From Deltaproteobacteria bacterium (GTDB lineage Bacteria > Myxococcota_A > UBA9160 > SMWR01): a stretch of DNA of 23,727 nucleotides. Positions 9,001-16,063 of the stretch are shown here, piece by piece (position 1 is the first letter of the stretch; every line of letters starts with the position of its first letter). The notes under the pieces are model-generated. The model ran no database searches. It had not been told where the DNA came from and saw nothing but the letters and a program-made list of their open reading frames with translations. The position numbers and the translations under genes were made by a program. The stretch covers positions 1 through 23,727 of the forward strand of contig JAJDAM010000714.1 of assembly GCA_029261905.1 (NCBI GenBank), written 5' to 3'.

Positions 9001-9154
9001 CGAGTTCGGGTTCGCGAACGGGAAGCTCTGGCTGTTTCAGGTGCGCCCGTTTCTCGGCAACGAGTCGATGCAGAACACGCCCGCTCTCCGAGCCTACGAG
9101 CCGAAGACGCAGCAGACCAATCGGACGCTGTCGTTTGGCGAGCCGCTTTGGTAG
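6032..9154 (+). CDS. Exported PEP-utilising/PPDK-type dikinase, glucan-water-dikinase-like domain order
   Basis: About 1040 residues from the TTG at 6032. The frame is open to 5840 and ATG 5969 or GTG 6068 are alternatives. Residues ~24-50 are strongly hydrophobic (FISGALVSILVPLWMGLW) and end in VVVAADAGA, like a signal peptide or anchor. Four cysteines follow closely (FCVC, RPC, KFC). Residues ~70-480 are a largely helical region that I cannot assign. Residues ~530-600 match the PEP-utiliser mobile domain, with phosphohistidine candidate His566 in GEGNVVSHVQLLARALGIP. Residues ~700-1010 match the PPDK N-terminal ATP-grasp domain: Arg807 in RSDTNVEDL, VWASPFSYRSF, and the closing PWDIEFGF and LWLFQVRPF. 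The order phosphohistidine then ATP-grasp matches alpha-glucan water dikinase, not PEP synthase, and no C-terminal PEP-binding barrel follows. Known relatives transfer phosphate from ATP via His in the cytoplasm. Export would be odd. The substrate is unknown. LDT-B follows 59 nt downstream. Confidence 0.8.
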   Translation: MNDPLQSAAKVPVTDVTKAHSARAFAFISGALVSILVPLWMGLWAVVVAADAGASGPELTASDRAQLDQDWKKSLTEEKGPYSLNFCVCQDNEKKPVQLPDGSIVRPCGNSPKFCSGFREPWAEELGKQRMWIANLFSRDLWLWDDFADHHDLVRGYILEKYFVETHPDHKLAKMRSYGGISGAEFESRDAPIFFERYLAMSEFDEPRHFLLAYELQRRFYVREDQGQIGKVRNMATAIQQLNYGFKPIRDQVHNQLSADVIPKIEAWASRSAKTHPERKQAAELVAEIKKLVSLDEAALIEQLPGIEDAAVAFQLQTLVASVGKEPVNAIARLADVMSIARRTVEKKSVSPADRRRLVDIAITASAVINRIGNDMLAAANPLTAGQGLDVLASLANAAYGSGLLMERERNEVVTSLRELQEKKSATQRQVERGLTTAERVVEWSQLGTHYAFEEVRAPWLYLVPDSNLLADDILRGSVLILYGKVFETLREWATGASRPQHEIFGQSVEAEVRALNPGLALGRLVVAPEPGDYTRNDVLALPETPAELEPAAGIFTRGEGNVVSHVQLLARALGIPNVVLGPSAYQRFESHDGQKVFFIVTPGGRVIVKEASKMSARDESLVAEFLGNVRRTDDGSFGGAAKKLHIDKDRIDLTMKLSVDLDQMRRTDSGIRGGPKAAYLGELKYLFPDKVARGIVVPFGAYYDHYTRAKVTVPEALASQRIAVAGSPLPAFVEQTYATFFGEMMPKGVDEQALRKWIEPRLTIMRASIEAAPISDALEESIRSRLLAQGLLEKKDPSRTVGVFIRSDTNVEDLDDFNGAGLNLTLFDKRALVDVFSGLKEVWASPFSYRSFSWRQAIIDEPLWVLPSVVILESVRTEKSGVLVTTDVDRSDDRSMLIATSEGVGGAVDGSPAETLVYSPDGIELVTMFKSPWRRLIQPTGGSAVVASTGSEYVLADREIKDLVRTAEIIKKKISAATDSAGQPRPWDIEFGFANGKLWLFQVRPFLGNESMQNTPALRAYEPKTQQTNRTLSFGEPLW

Positions 9155-9162
9155 GGCTGTTT

Positions 9163-9184
9163 CGCCGACTCGGACGAGTCGGCG
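9163..9184 (+). other. Perfect 9-bp hairpin between dikinase and LDT-B
   Basis: CGCCGACTC (9163-9171) and GAGTCGGCG (9176-9184) are exact complements around a GGAC loop, 8 nt after the dikinase stop. No T-run follows, so it may be a processing or mRNA-stabilising element rather than a full intrinsic terminator. Confidence 0.6.
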
Positions 9185-9213
9185 GGGATCCAGTGCATTC
9201 AACGGAGACCTTC

Positions 9214-10833
9214 ATGCGGTCATTCATCGGGAGAGTCACGGCATTCGCCGCCGCCCTATTGGGAATCGCGATCCTCGTTCCGACCGGTATCCACGCCGAC
9301 GATATCGGCACCGAGCCGATCCCATCGAGACCGCGCGTGCGCGTGCTCGAAGAGCCTCCGGAGTTCGGCGTCTACTACGACCGCTGGGAGCCGACGTTCT
9401 ACACCGGGTTCGCACCACGGACGCTCGACCCCGCACGGCTGCATCTGCATGTTGGACGGGGCAATCAGCTGCGCGCGACTTCGGTGCTGTCGGATCGGGT
9501 GATCGAGGAATATGTTCGCGACCTCGCCGCGAGGGTCACCACCTATCGCCGGCTGATCGACGAGAAACGTCTCGTGTTGACGCAAAATCAAGCGTTCGCC
9601 GAAATGGAGGCGGTGGTTTCGGATCTCGGCTTGCCGGCGTTGATCGCCGAAGAAGAGTCGCTCGAGCCGAGCGCATTGCGACAACGAAACCTCGCGCTGA
9701 TCAAGCGGCTGAATCCGGGTCGCGTGTTCGAGATCGAAATCTCGGAAGACGCACTGATGAACGCATGGATCGCGCGGGTCGAACCGGGTGACGCTGCGAA
9801 ACCGGATCGCCGACGTCAACTCGATCTCGTCAATGCGTTGCTTCCGACGCGATTGTGGATCGCAGAAATCGATGCGGCGACGCGGACGAAGCTCGGCGCT
9901 CTGTTGAAACTTGCGGCGGACGGGGGTTCCGCCGCTTTCGCGGCGGGGTATTTCGATCTGCTCGCGCATTTGACAGGCGACCGGTATCCACGCTCGCAAG
10001 GCCAGCTGCGCTTCGTCGAGTTCACGGCGATCTACCCGATCGGGACCTTCAACGAGTACACGGATTACAAGGGACACAAGATCCCGCTCTACCCGACACC
10101 GGGCCGGCGCGCGCTCACGACGCATCAACGCACGAAAACCGTCGATCACATTCCCACCAAGGCGAATTACAGCTATTCGCCTTGGATCCCCTACATGCAC
10201 GTCGGCACGACGATGCACAACTCTTTTCATACGCTGTGGTGGAGGATGGAGCCCGAGAAGGCCGCCTTCCTGCCGGACGCGTGGTTGGAGGGGGACTCGC
10301 GACGCAACGAGGGGCCGTCGCGGTTCTTGTGGCTGCTTTCGCGTGGGCCCATGTCGTCGGGATGCACCCATGTCAACGTCGGGCACATCGCGGAACTGCG
10401 GCAACTGCTTCCGCCCGAAGTCGCGAAACTCTACGACGTCGATGTGTTCCTCAATCGCTCCTACAACTACGACGTATTCGATATCGACGGCGATCTCGAG
10501 CCCGAAGTCATGGGCGTCCGATACTTCGTCGCGTATTCGCTGCGCAACAAGAAGCCCCATCAACTGCGGGTTCGAAACGAGAGGCACGCGTTCTATGCCT
10601 GGTTGTACGGCAACGAGATCGAATACCGCGACGACGATTCGGTCTGGTTTCCCGAGGTCCAGGACGGACGCTTCGTCGAACGGACCGCCAAGCGCGGCGA
10701 GACCTTCCGCGACCTAGACCTCCACGAGGCCGCCTACGAACGCGAGAAGGTGCAGTTCTACAAACTCGTGGATATCGATTTCGCTCGCAGGCTGCGGCAG
10801 GTCGCCCTGGCGCGCAGTTTCGATGCGCTTTGA
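9214..10833 (+). CDS. Large L,D-transpeptidase paralogue with altered active site, LDT-B
   Basis: 539 residues from the ATG at 9214 (CGGAGA 5 nt upstream), which begins a signal peptide (MRSFIGRVTAFAAALLGIAI, ending near GIHA). It is homologous to LDT-A along its whole length: YYDRWEPTFYTGFAPR against FNDYDPNFHVGFIPR, HVGRGNQLRA against HVARGNQLRV, FTAIYPIGTF against YTAIYPAGTY, and GHIAELRQLLP against GHLAEMRELLP. Catalytic Cys384 is kept, and His339 (NSFHTLWW) aligns with His329 of LDT-A. However, the motif reads SSGCTH instead of SHGCTR, so the usual His before Gly-Cys and the Arg/Asn after it are both changed. The acidic loop D423-I-D-G-D-L-E-P-E431 sits 39 residues after the Cys, exactly as in LDT-A. 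It may be a divergent transpeptidase with another acceptor, or a regulatory pseudo-enzyme. Probably co-transcribed with the dikinase. Confidence 0.85.
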   Translation: MRSFIGRVTAFAAALLGIAILVPTGIHADDIGTEPIPSRPRVRVLEEPPEFGVYYDRWEPTFYTGFAPRTLDPARLHLHVGRGNQLRATSVLSDRVIEEYVRDLAARVTTYRRLIDEKRLVLTQNQAFAEMEAVVSDLGLPALIAEEESLEPSALRQRNLALIKRLNPGRVFEIEISEDALMNAWIARVEPGDAAKPDRRRQLDLVNALLPTRLWIAEIDAATRTKLGALLKLAADGGSAAFAAGYFDLLAHLTGDRYPRSQGQLRFVEFTAIYPIGTFNEYTDYKGHKIPLYPTPGRRALTTHQRTKTVDHIPTKANYSYSPWIPYMHVGTTMHNSFHTLWWRMEPEKAAFLPDAWLEGDSRRNEGPSRFLWLLSRGPMSSGCTHVNVGHIAELRQLLPPEVAKLYDVDVFLNRSYNYDVFDIDGDLEPEVMGVRYFVAYSLRNKKPHQLRVRNERHAFYAWLYGNEIEYRDDDSVWFPEVQDGRFVERTAKRGETFRDLDLHEAAYEREKVQFYKLVDIDFARRLRQVALARSFDAL

Positions 10834-10848
10834 AGCGCGCAGCGCTTC
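10832..10848 (+). other. 7-bp hairpin overlapping the LDT-B stop codon
   Basis: GAAGCGC (10832-10838) pairs with GCGCTTC (10842-10848) around a GCA loop. No T-run follows. It lies in the 32-nt gap before the oxidoreductase gene and may tune read-through. Confidence 0.4.
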
Positions 10849-10865
10849 GGTGATACTGGGCCTCG

Positions 10866-11858
10866 ATGAGTGAACGTCCGCTACGGATCGGGATCCTCGG
10901 CGCAGCCCGTATCGCACCGATGGCGTTGGTGCGCCCGGCGCGCGACGTGCCCGGTGTCGAAGTCACGGCCGTCGCCGCGCGCGACGTGGAGCGCGCAAAG
11001 AAGTTCGCTGCGAAGCATGGCATCCGCCGGGTGCACGGAAGCTACGACGAACTGATCGCCGACACCGACATCGACGCGATCTACAACCCGCTGCCGAACG
11101 GGCTGCATTGCGAATGGACGATTCGGGCGCTCGAAGCCGGCAAACACGTGCTGTGCGAGAAGCCGATCGCGTCGAATGCCGCCGAGGCACGGCTGATGCA
11201 GGCAGCCGCCGAGAAGGCCGGACACGTTCTCACGGAAGCGTTCCATTGGCGCTATCACCCGCTGACGACGCGCGTGCGGGAGATACTCGATTCGGGGGAC
11301 CTCGGAGCGATTCAGCACGTCGAAGTGTCGACCTGCATTCCGCTGCCGATCCCCGGAGACATCCGGTACCGGTACGATCTGGGTGGTGGCGCCAGCATGG
11401 ACATCGGTTGTTATGCGGTCAGCATCTTGCGTTTCCTGGCGGGATCCGAGCCCGAGGTGGTGAGCGCTCGGGCGCGTCACTCTTCGCCCGATGTGGATCG
11501 CTGGATGCAGGCCGACTACCGCTTCGAAGGCGGGGCGACCGGTCGAACGACCGCGTCGCTGTTTTCTGCCCAGCTACTGAAGCTGTCCGCTCGGGTGACG
11601 ACGGAGAACGGATTCCTCAACATCCTGAACCCGCTTGCGCCCCACGTGTTTCATCGGCTGAAGGTGAGCCGTAACGGGATCACGAGCTCGGAGTCCGTTC
11701 CCGGCGACGCGACCTACACCTGCCAGTTACGCGCGTTCGAGCAGGCGGTGCGGACAGGGGAGCCGGCGATCACCGATGCCGCCTACGGGGTCGCGAACAT
11801 GACGGTCATCGATGACATCTACCGCAAAGCGGGGATGAAGCTTCGCGGGTCGGGCTAG
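10866..11858 (+). CDS. Gfo/Idh/MocA family NAD(P)-dependent oxidoreductase
   Basis: 330 residues. The N-terminal Rossmann fold is evident: LRIGILGAARIAP is the dinucleotide-binding loop and YNPLPNGLH the typical strand-loop preceding the catalytic segment. The family signature EKP is present as Glu98-Lys99-Pro100 (LCEKPIASN), the Lys being the usual catalytic residue. The C-terminal alpha/beta domain contains GGGASMDIGCYAVS, with Asp179 and Tyr183, a form seen in the dihydrodiol-dehydrogenase/glucose-fructose-oxidoreductase branch. Family members oxidise or reduce sugars, inositols and related diols; the substrate cannot be determined here. No signal peptide, so cytoplasmic. It starts 32 nt after the LDT-B stop, so co-transcription is possible but not certain. 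It converges with the helicase gene, the two sharing a CTAG stop. Confidence 0.88.
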   Translation: MSERPLRIGILGAARIAPMALVRPARDVPGVEVTAVAARDVERAKKFAAKHGIRRVHGSYDELIADTDIDAIYNPLPNGLHCEWTIRALEAGKHVLCEKPIASNAAEARLMQAAAEKAGHVLTEAFHWRYHPLTTRVREILDSGDLGAIQHVEVSTCIPLPIPGDIRYRYDLGGGASMDIGCYAVSILRFLAGSEPEVVSARARHSSPDVDRWMQADYRFEGGATGRTTASLFSAQLLKLSARVTTENGFLNILNPLAPHVFHRLKVSRNGITSSESVPGDATYTCQLRAFEQAVRTGEPAITDAAYGVANMTVIDDIYRKAGMKLRGSG

Positions 11859-13846
11859 CGGCCCTTTCCCTTCGCTTTGCTCTTGGCCTTGAATCGCTTC
11901 TTGTCACCGGTCGGCGGTCGCCAAGGTCCGCGCTTCGGTCGGCCCTTCGGTGCTCTGGGGCCGGAAGCGGAACGGGGAGAAGCGGAATTGGCCGGAGCGG
12001 GATTGGACTTTGATGCGGAAGCCGTGGAGCGAACCGGCCCACTGTACGGGACGATGCGTACACCCGGATCTCGCGGGTCGGGAGCGAGGACGGCTTTTTC
12101 GAATTGCTTCGCGATGGCCGCCTGGACCTGGAACAGGGATTCATTGGCTCGGATTTCGATCGTGCCGACCTGTTGGCTTTCGATCTGGCCGCGGCGACAG
12201 ATGTGGCCGAGGACGCGTGGGGTCGCCGCTCCCCGGCTGGTGCCCCAGTTGATGGAGAAGGTGACGTAGTCCGAGGGTGGGCCGTTGTTCTGGGAACGGT
12301 TTGCGGTGCGGTCTTGGGTGCGTGGGCCCTTGCTGTTGGTGGCGTGGCCGCCAGCAGCAGGAGGAAAAATATCCATCGCGGCGCGAGCCGACTTCGGCTG
12401 GGCCATTTCCAACAGCAGTGCCACGACGGCCGCGGGGTCGCGCCCGTCGAGCAGGCCCTTCGCGTAGTCGACCTGCTGCTGTGTGGGCGGGGTTTCGGTT
12501 TCGAGCCGATCGTGGATGTTTCGGCGGAATCGCTTGCGAAGTTCTTTCTCGACCTGGGCGGCTTTCGGCACCGGCAGCCAGTTGGGCTTGATGCGTGCTG
12601 TGGTGAGCAGGCGTTCCCAGGTCCGGCGCGCCTTGGGCGCGACGAGCATCACGCTGCGTCCCGCGCTGCCCGCACGGCCGGTCCGACCGCTGCGGTGGAC
12701 GTACGTATCTGCGGATTCGGGCGTGTCGGCGTGAATGACGAGCTCGATATCCGGCACGTCGATTCCGCGTGCGGCCACATCGGTCGACACCAGCGTCTTC
12801 ATCGTTCCACGTCGAAACGCATTGATGGTTCGTGTGCGTTGCGCCTGCGCGAGATCGCCGCTGAACGGCTGCACTGCGAACCCGTCGGCCGAGAGCTTCT
12901 CTGCCAGCGCCGCGACGTCGACCCGGCGCTCGACGAAGATCAAGCAACGCTTGCCTTCGTTGAGCAGCAACATGTTCACGATGGTGGCATACGACCCGCG
13001 CCGATCGACGACGTGAGCCACGTGCTCGATATCGCAGTTCGCAGCACCCAGTGCCGTGCCCTCGATGTGGAGGGGGCTGCTCTGGAAGCGATCCGCGAGC
13101 TTGCGGACCGAGGAGGGGAATGTCGCCGAAACGAGATGCGTGCGTCGTTCGGTAGGCATCGCCTCGAGGATGGCCTCGAGTTCATCACGAAAGCCCATGT
13201 CGAGCATGCGATCCGATTCGTCGAGTACCACGTGCTTGATCCCACCCAGCGCCAGCGCGCCGCGCTTGACGTGATCGAGTACACGCCCGGGTGTCCCGAC
13301 GACGACCCGCGGCCCCCGCGAGAGCGCCCGGCGCTCGACTCCGATCGATGTGCCGCCCATCACGACTTCGATCCCGAGACCCGTGACACCTTCGAACAAC
13401 CAGCCCAATTCGTCGCGCACTTGCATGGCGAGTTCACGCGTGGGTACCAGCACCAGCACGCTGGGGCCTCGCTTTTCGAAATGGCCCGCTCCGGCTTCGC
13501 GTGTGGATCCAGCGGCGAGATCGCTTTCGAGCGCGAACCCGATCGCGATGGTCTTGCCCGATCCGGTTTGGGAGGAGATGCGTAGATCGCGGCCTGCGGA
13601 CTCCGCAGCGAGCACGGCGCTTTGAACGGATGTGAGATTGACGATTCCGCGCCGCCGAATGGCGGCGGCGAGCGAGCGGGGCACCTCCCCGATGACCGCC
13701 TCGCGGTCATCGCCGCGCTTCACGTCACTCTCAAGCGCAATTGCGTCCAAACCCGCCGGGACAGAATCAGCTGCCCGACCCGTCATCCCGCCAACCTGCG
13801 CACCGCGCTTCTGCTTACCCGCTCGCTTCTTACCATCGCTCTTCAC
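11855..13846 (-). CDS. DEAD-box ATP-dependent RNA helicase with DbpA-type RNA-binding domain
   Basis: 663 residues from a GTG at 13846, preceded by AAGGAAA about 10 nt upstream. Helicase motifs appear in order: motif I SSQTGSGKT (Lys98), motif Ia VPTRELA, TPGRVLD, motif II DESD (Asp209-Asp212, a variant of DEAD), motif III SATFPSS, then in the second RecA domain STDVAARGIDVPD and the motif VI HRSGRTGRAG. Residues ~527-605 (YVTFSINWGTSRG, VLGHICRRG, GTIEIRANESLFQV) match the DbpA/CsdA RNA-binding domain, which in DbpA recognises 23S rRNA. The last ~50 residues are Lys/Arg/Pro-rich and probably disordered. A role in ribosome assembly or RNA remodelling follows from the family, but I do not assign dbpA itself because of the long N- and C-terminal extensions. 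Its stop overlaps the convergent oxidoreductase stop by 3 nt. Confidence 0.9.
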   Translation of the reverse strand: MKSDGKKRAGKQKRGAQVGGMTGRAADSVPAGLDAIALESDVKRGDDREAVIGEVPRSLAAAIRRRGIVNLTSVQSAVLAAESAGRDLRISSQTGSGKTIAIGFALESDLAAGSTREAGAGHFEKRGPSVLVLVPTRELAMQVRDELGWLFEGVTGLGIEVVMGGTSIGVERRALSRGPRVVVGTPGRVLDHVKRGALALGGIKHVVLDESDRMLDMGFRDELEAILEAMPTERRTHLVSATFPSSVRKLADRFQSSPLHIEGTALGAANCDIEHVAHVVDRRGSYATIVNMLLLNEGKRCLIFVERRVDVAALAEKLSADGFAVQPFSGDLAQAQRTRTINAFRRGTMKTLVSTDVAARGIDVPDIELVIHADTPESADTYVHRSGRTGRAGSAGRSVMLVAPKARRTWERLLTTARIKPNWLPVPKAAQVEKELRKRFRRNIHDRLETETPPTQQQVDYAKGLLDGRDPAAVVALLLEMAQPKSARAAMDIFPPAAGGHATNSKGPRTQDRTANRSQNNGPPSDYVTFSINWGTSRGAATPRVLGHICRRGQIESQQVGTIEIRANESLFQVQAAIAKQFEKAVLAPDPRDPGVRIVPYSGPVRSTASASKSNPAPANSASPRSASGPRAPKGRPKRGPWRPPTGDKKRFKAKSKAKGKGR

Positions 13847-14273
13847 GTTCGTCGTTTCCTTGCACGGCGGCTATCCGAAGTCGCTTCGATCCATCCGAAG
13901 CGTCGAACCTGCACGGCTTCCTGCCGGGCACCTGGGTGCGAATGTGCCTGAGTGCCGATCTGCCTGACCCGTCTCGATAGAAGAAAGAGACAATCAGGGG
14001 AGCCAAAGGCTGAGAAAGAGCCGGCCGGGCGATCAAAGCCCACCGTGCTCGCCGCGCAACGTACCACTGTCCCCGACCCCCCGCCAAAAGGCGGGGGGTC
14101 GCCAGCACGCAGAGCATGGGCACCCGCAACCGCCACCCACCCGCGACCGCAGCATTTCCCCTTTGTTTCCGTGCCTATCCCCTCATCTCGAAGACACGCG
14201 ATCCCGTCTACGCAGAAGAACTTCCGGTCCCTCCGACGCGATCGAGCACCGCTCGGCGTCCCACCCCCGAGCG
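13847..14273. other. 427-bp non-coding gap between helicase and RIO kinase genes
   Basis: I see no gene here: the open frames are short, Arg/Pro-rich and without a recognisable domain. It must contain the helicase promoter on the minus strand, but I could not pick out a convincing -35/-10 pair. Its one clear structure is the hairpin at 14075-14100. Confidence 0.6.
14075..14100. repeat. REP-like perfect 11-bp palindrome with AAAA loop
   Basis: GACCCCCCGCC (14075-14085) and GGCGGGGGGTC (14090-14100) are exact complements around AAAA. It stands alone in a non-coding gap next to GTACCACTGTCCCC, with no T-run on either side, so a REP-type element fits better than an intrinsic terminator. Copy number elsewhere in the genome is unknown. 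Confidence 0.55.
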
Positions 14274-15911
14274 CTACGACCCCTCGGTACGGGGCCGCCT
14301 TCGCCTGCGCCGCCGCGGAGCCTCCCCGCTCTTGGCGCCATCGGGTTTCCCCTGACCGCGTCGCGCCGTTTGACCGGCCTTGGGTTTGGCCGGTCGATTC
14401 GCGCTCTCCGTTGCGCGGGGATTTCGAGCGGTCGTTCGGGGATTGCTACCGGTCTTGCTGCCAGTCTTGGTACCGACCCGACCGCCCGCATTCGCACCGG
14501 CCGTAGTGGCGCGACCCGCACCGCCCCTACCGACCGCGTCCGAGCCGGCCTTGCCGCTGGCCCGACTTCCAGCTTTCGCGCCGGTCCCGGTGTCTTCTGT
14601 TTTCGAACGCGCACGGCCGCGACCGCGGCGACGTCTCTTTTTCGGGGCTTCGGACTCGCGCGGTGCGGTGTTTTTGCGGTCCGCATCTGTTTGCGATGCG
14701 GATGTATTGCGCCGGCGCGGCCGTGCTGGGGTACGCGTGGCGTCTGTTGTTGTTTTTTGCGGGTTCTCTGACTTGGACTGGGAGCCAGCCGGCGGGCCGG
14801 CTGGGGAACGACGTCGTCCTCGGCGCTTTTTCGGTGCGGCACCACCGGCTTCCTTCCCCGGCGGCTTCTCCGCCGGAATACCACGGCCCGGCCGTGGGCG
14901 GATCTCCGCCGAGAAATCGACGACTGCGCGCAACGGCTTGAAGATCGGCTTCGGTGTCGGTCCATCCGTCGGCCCATCTGTCGCTCCAGAAGCCGATTCG
15001 ATATCGAAATCCTCGAACCGACCCGCACGACGCCCGCGCTCTTCGAGGTTCGCCTCTTCGATCAGCGCCAATACCTCGTCGGTGTCAGCGGCCACCTCTG
15101 GCGCGCGATAGCCCCCGGTCAGCTCCGTGTCGGCCGCAAGACGATTCGATTCGTACAGCTCCCACATCTCCTCCGCATAAGGCCGGGTCGACTGCCTCGA
15201 CGAAAAATTCGAGACGAAGCGATGAAGGTTCTCCACATCGCGCAGCAGCAGCTTGCGCGCGTTTCGATTGTGGGCCGGATCGACCGATTGCGGAAAATCG
15301 ATCAACACAGGGCCAGTCGCACTCATCAACACGTTGAAATCCGAAAGGTCGCCGTGGATCACACCAGCGCACAACATCCGAACCACTTCGCGAATCAACT
15401 GCTGGTAGATTTCTTCCGCCTCGCCCGCCTCGAACTCGAGATCCCCCAGTCGTGGTGCCGGGTTCCCCTCGGCATCCTGGACCAGCTCCATCACCAGTAC
15501 GCCGTCGAGGTAGTTGATCGGCTCCGGAACCCGCACGCCGGCATCCCGCAGGCGAAAGATCATCTCCACCTCGGTATTGCGCCAAGCCGCCTCGTCCTGC
15601 TGGCGCCCATGCCGCGTCCGCTTGGTGACCGCCCGCTGGTCCCGCGTGTTGCGAGAGCGTCGCCCCTCGGTGTAGTCGGCCCGATGCTTGAAAGTCCGCT
15701 GGCTGGCCTCTTTATAGACCTTCGCGACGCATTCCTTCCCGCCGGCGAGCACGACGTAGACCTGTGCTTCTTTGCCGCTCATCAGGGGACGGAGTACTTC
15801 GTCGATGACGCCGCAGTCCACGAGCGGCTCGAGACCTTCGGGTGTTCTCACTGGTGGGGATCCACCATCGCTCGTAGAGCGATGGGCGGTGTATTCGTGA
15901 ACCGACTCCAT
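14274..15911 (-). CDS. RIO-family atypical protein kinase with long basic C-terminal tail
   Basis: 545 residues from the ATG at 15911. The RIO kinase core occupies residues ~28-300: LMSGKEAQVYVV is the RIO-type nucleotide loop, ECVAKVYK carries the ATP-anchoring Lys, VIHGDLSDFN holds catalytic Asp188, and LIDFPQSVD holds the metal-binding Asp205 in the RIO-specific IDxPQ motif. RIO proteins in eukaryotes and archaea act in small-subunit ribosome maturation as kinases or ATPases; bacterial members are less well studied. The last ~240 residues are Lys/Arg/Ala/Gly/Ser/Pro-rich with runs such as KKRRRRGRGR and RRRRRRRPR, predicted disordered and likely to bind nucleic acid. Same strand as the helicase downstream, but 427 nt away, so probably separately transcribed. 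GAGAGG lies about 14 nt before the ATG, rather far, so the start is slightly uncertain. Confidence 0.88.
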   Translation of the reverse strand: MESVHEYTAHRSTSDGGSPPVRTPEGLEPLVDCGVIDEVLRPLMSGKEAQVYVVLAGGKECVAKVYKEASQRTFKHRADYTEGRRSRNTRDQRAVTKRTRHGRQQDEAAWRNTEVEMIFRLRDAGVRVPEPINYLDGVLVMELVQDAEGNPAPRLGDLEFEAGEAEEIYQQLIREVVRMLCAGVIHGDLSDFNVLMSATGPVLIDFPQSVDPAHNRNARKLLLRDVENLHRFVSNFSSRQSTRPYAEEMWELYESNRLAADTELTGGYRAPEVAADTDEVLALIEEANLEERGRRAGRFEDFDIESASGATDGPTDGPTPKPIFKPLRAVVDFSAEIRPRPGRGIPAEKPPGKEAGGAAPKKRRGRRRSPAGPPAGSQSKSENPQKTTTDATRTPARPRRRNTSASQTDADRKNTAPRESEAPKKRRRRGRGRARSKTEDTGTGAKAGSRASGKAGSDAVGRGGAGRATTAGANAGGRVGTKTGSKTGSNPRTTARNPRATESANRPAKPKAGQTARRGQGKPDGAKSGEAPRRRRRRRPRTEGS

Positions 15912-16026
15912 CCCATGACAAGGGACCTCTCATGCCAAAATCAACCGCCAAGCCCCAAAGGGGCCTGGCGGGGATCAGAACCGTAGCCCATGGGGGGATC
16001 CTGGGGCTGCATGTGACGAAACCCCT

Positions 16027-16051
16027 CCTCCACCGTCGCCGACGGCGGAGG
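16027..16051 (-). terminator. Possible terminator hairpin of the protease operon
   Basis: On the minus strand CCTCCGCCGTC (16051 to 16041) pairs with GACGGTGGAGG (16037 to 16027) around GGC, with one G-U wobble, 22 nt after the metallopeptidase stop. Only a short TTT follows (AGGGGTTTCG), so intrinsic termination is uncertain. Confidence 0.35.
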
Positions 16052-16063
16052 GAATCGGACGTC

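Noticed and set aside
7211..9202. 663-codon open frame on the minus strand
   Set aside because: Antisense shadow of the dikinase. The plus strand has clear phosphohistidine and ATP-grasp motifs.
12104..13585. 493-codon open frame on the plus strand
   Set aside because: Antisense to the DEAD-box helicase, whose motifs are all present on the minus strand.
13952..14506. 184-codon plus-strand frame covering the gap after the RIO kinase
   Set aside because: Pro/Arg-rich, without a ribosome binding site or domain, and half of it is antisense to the RIO kinase tail.
14183..15028. 281-codon minus-strand Arg-rich frame
   Set aside because: It is a frame-shifted reading of the low-complexity basic tail of the RIO kinase and of the adjacent gap.
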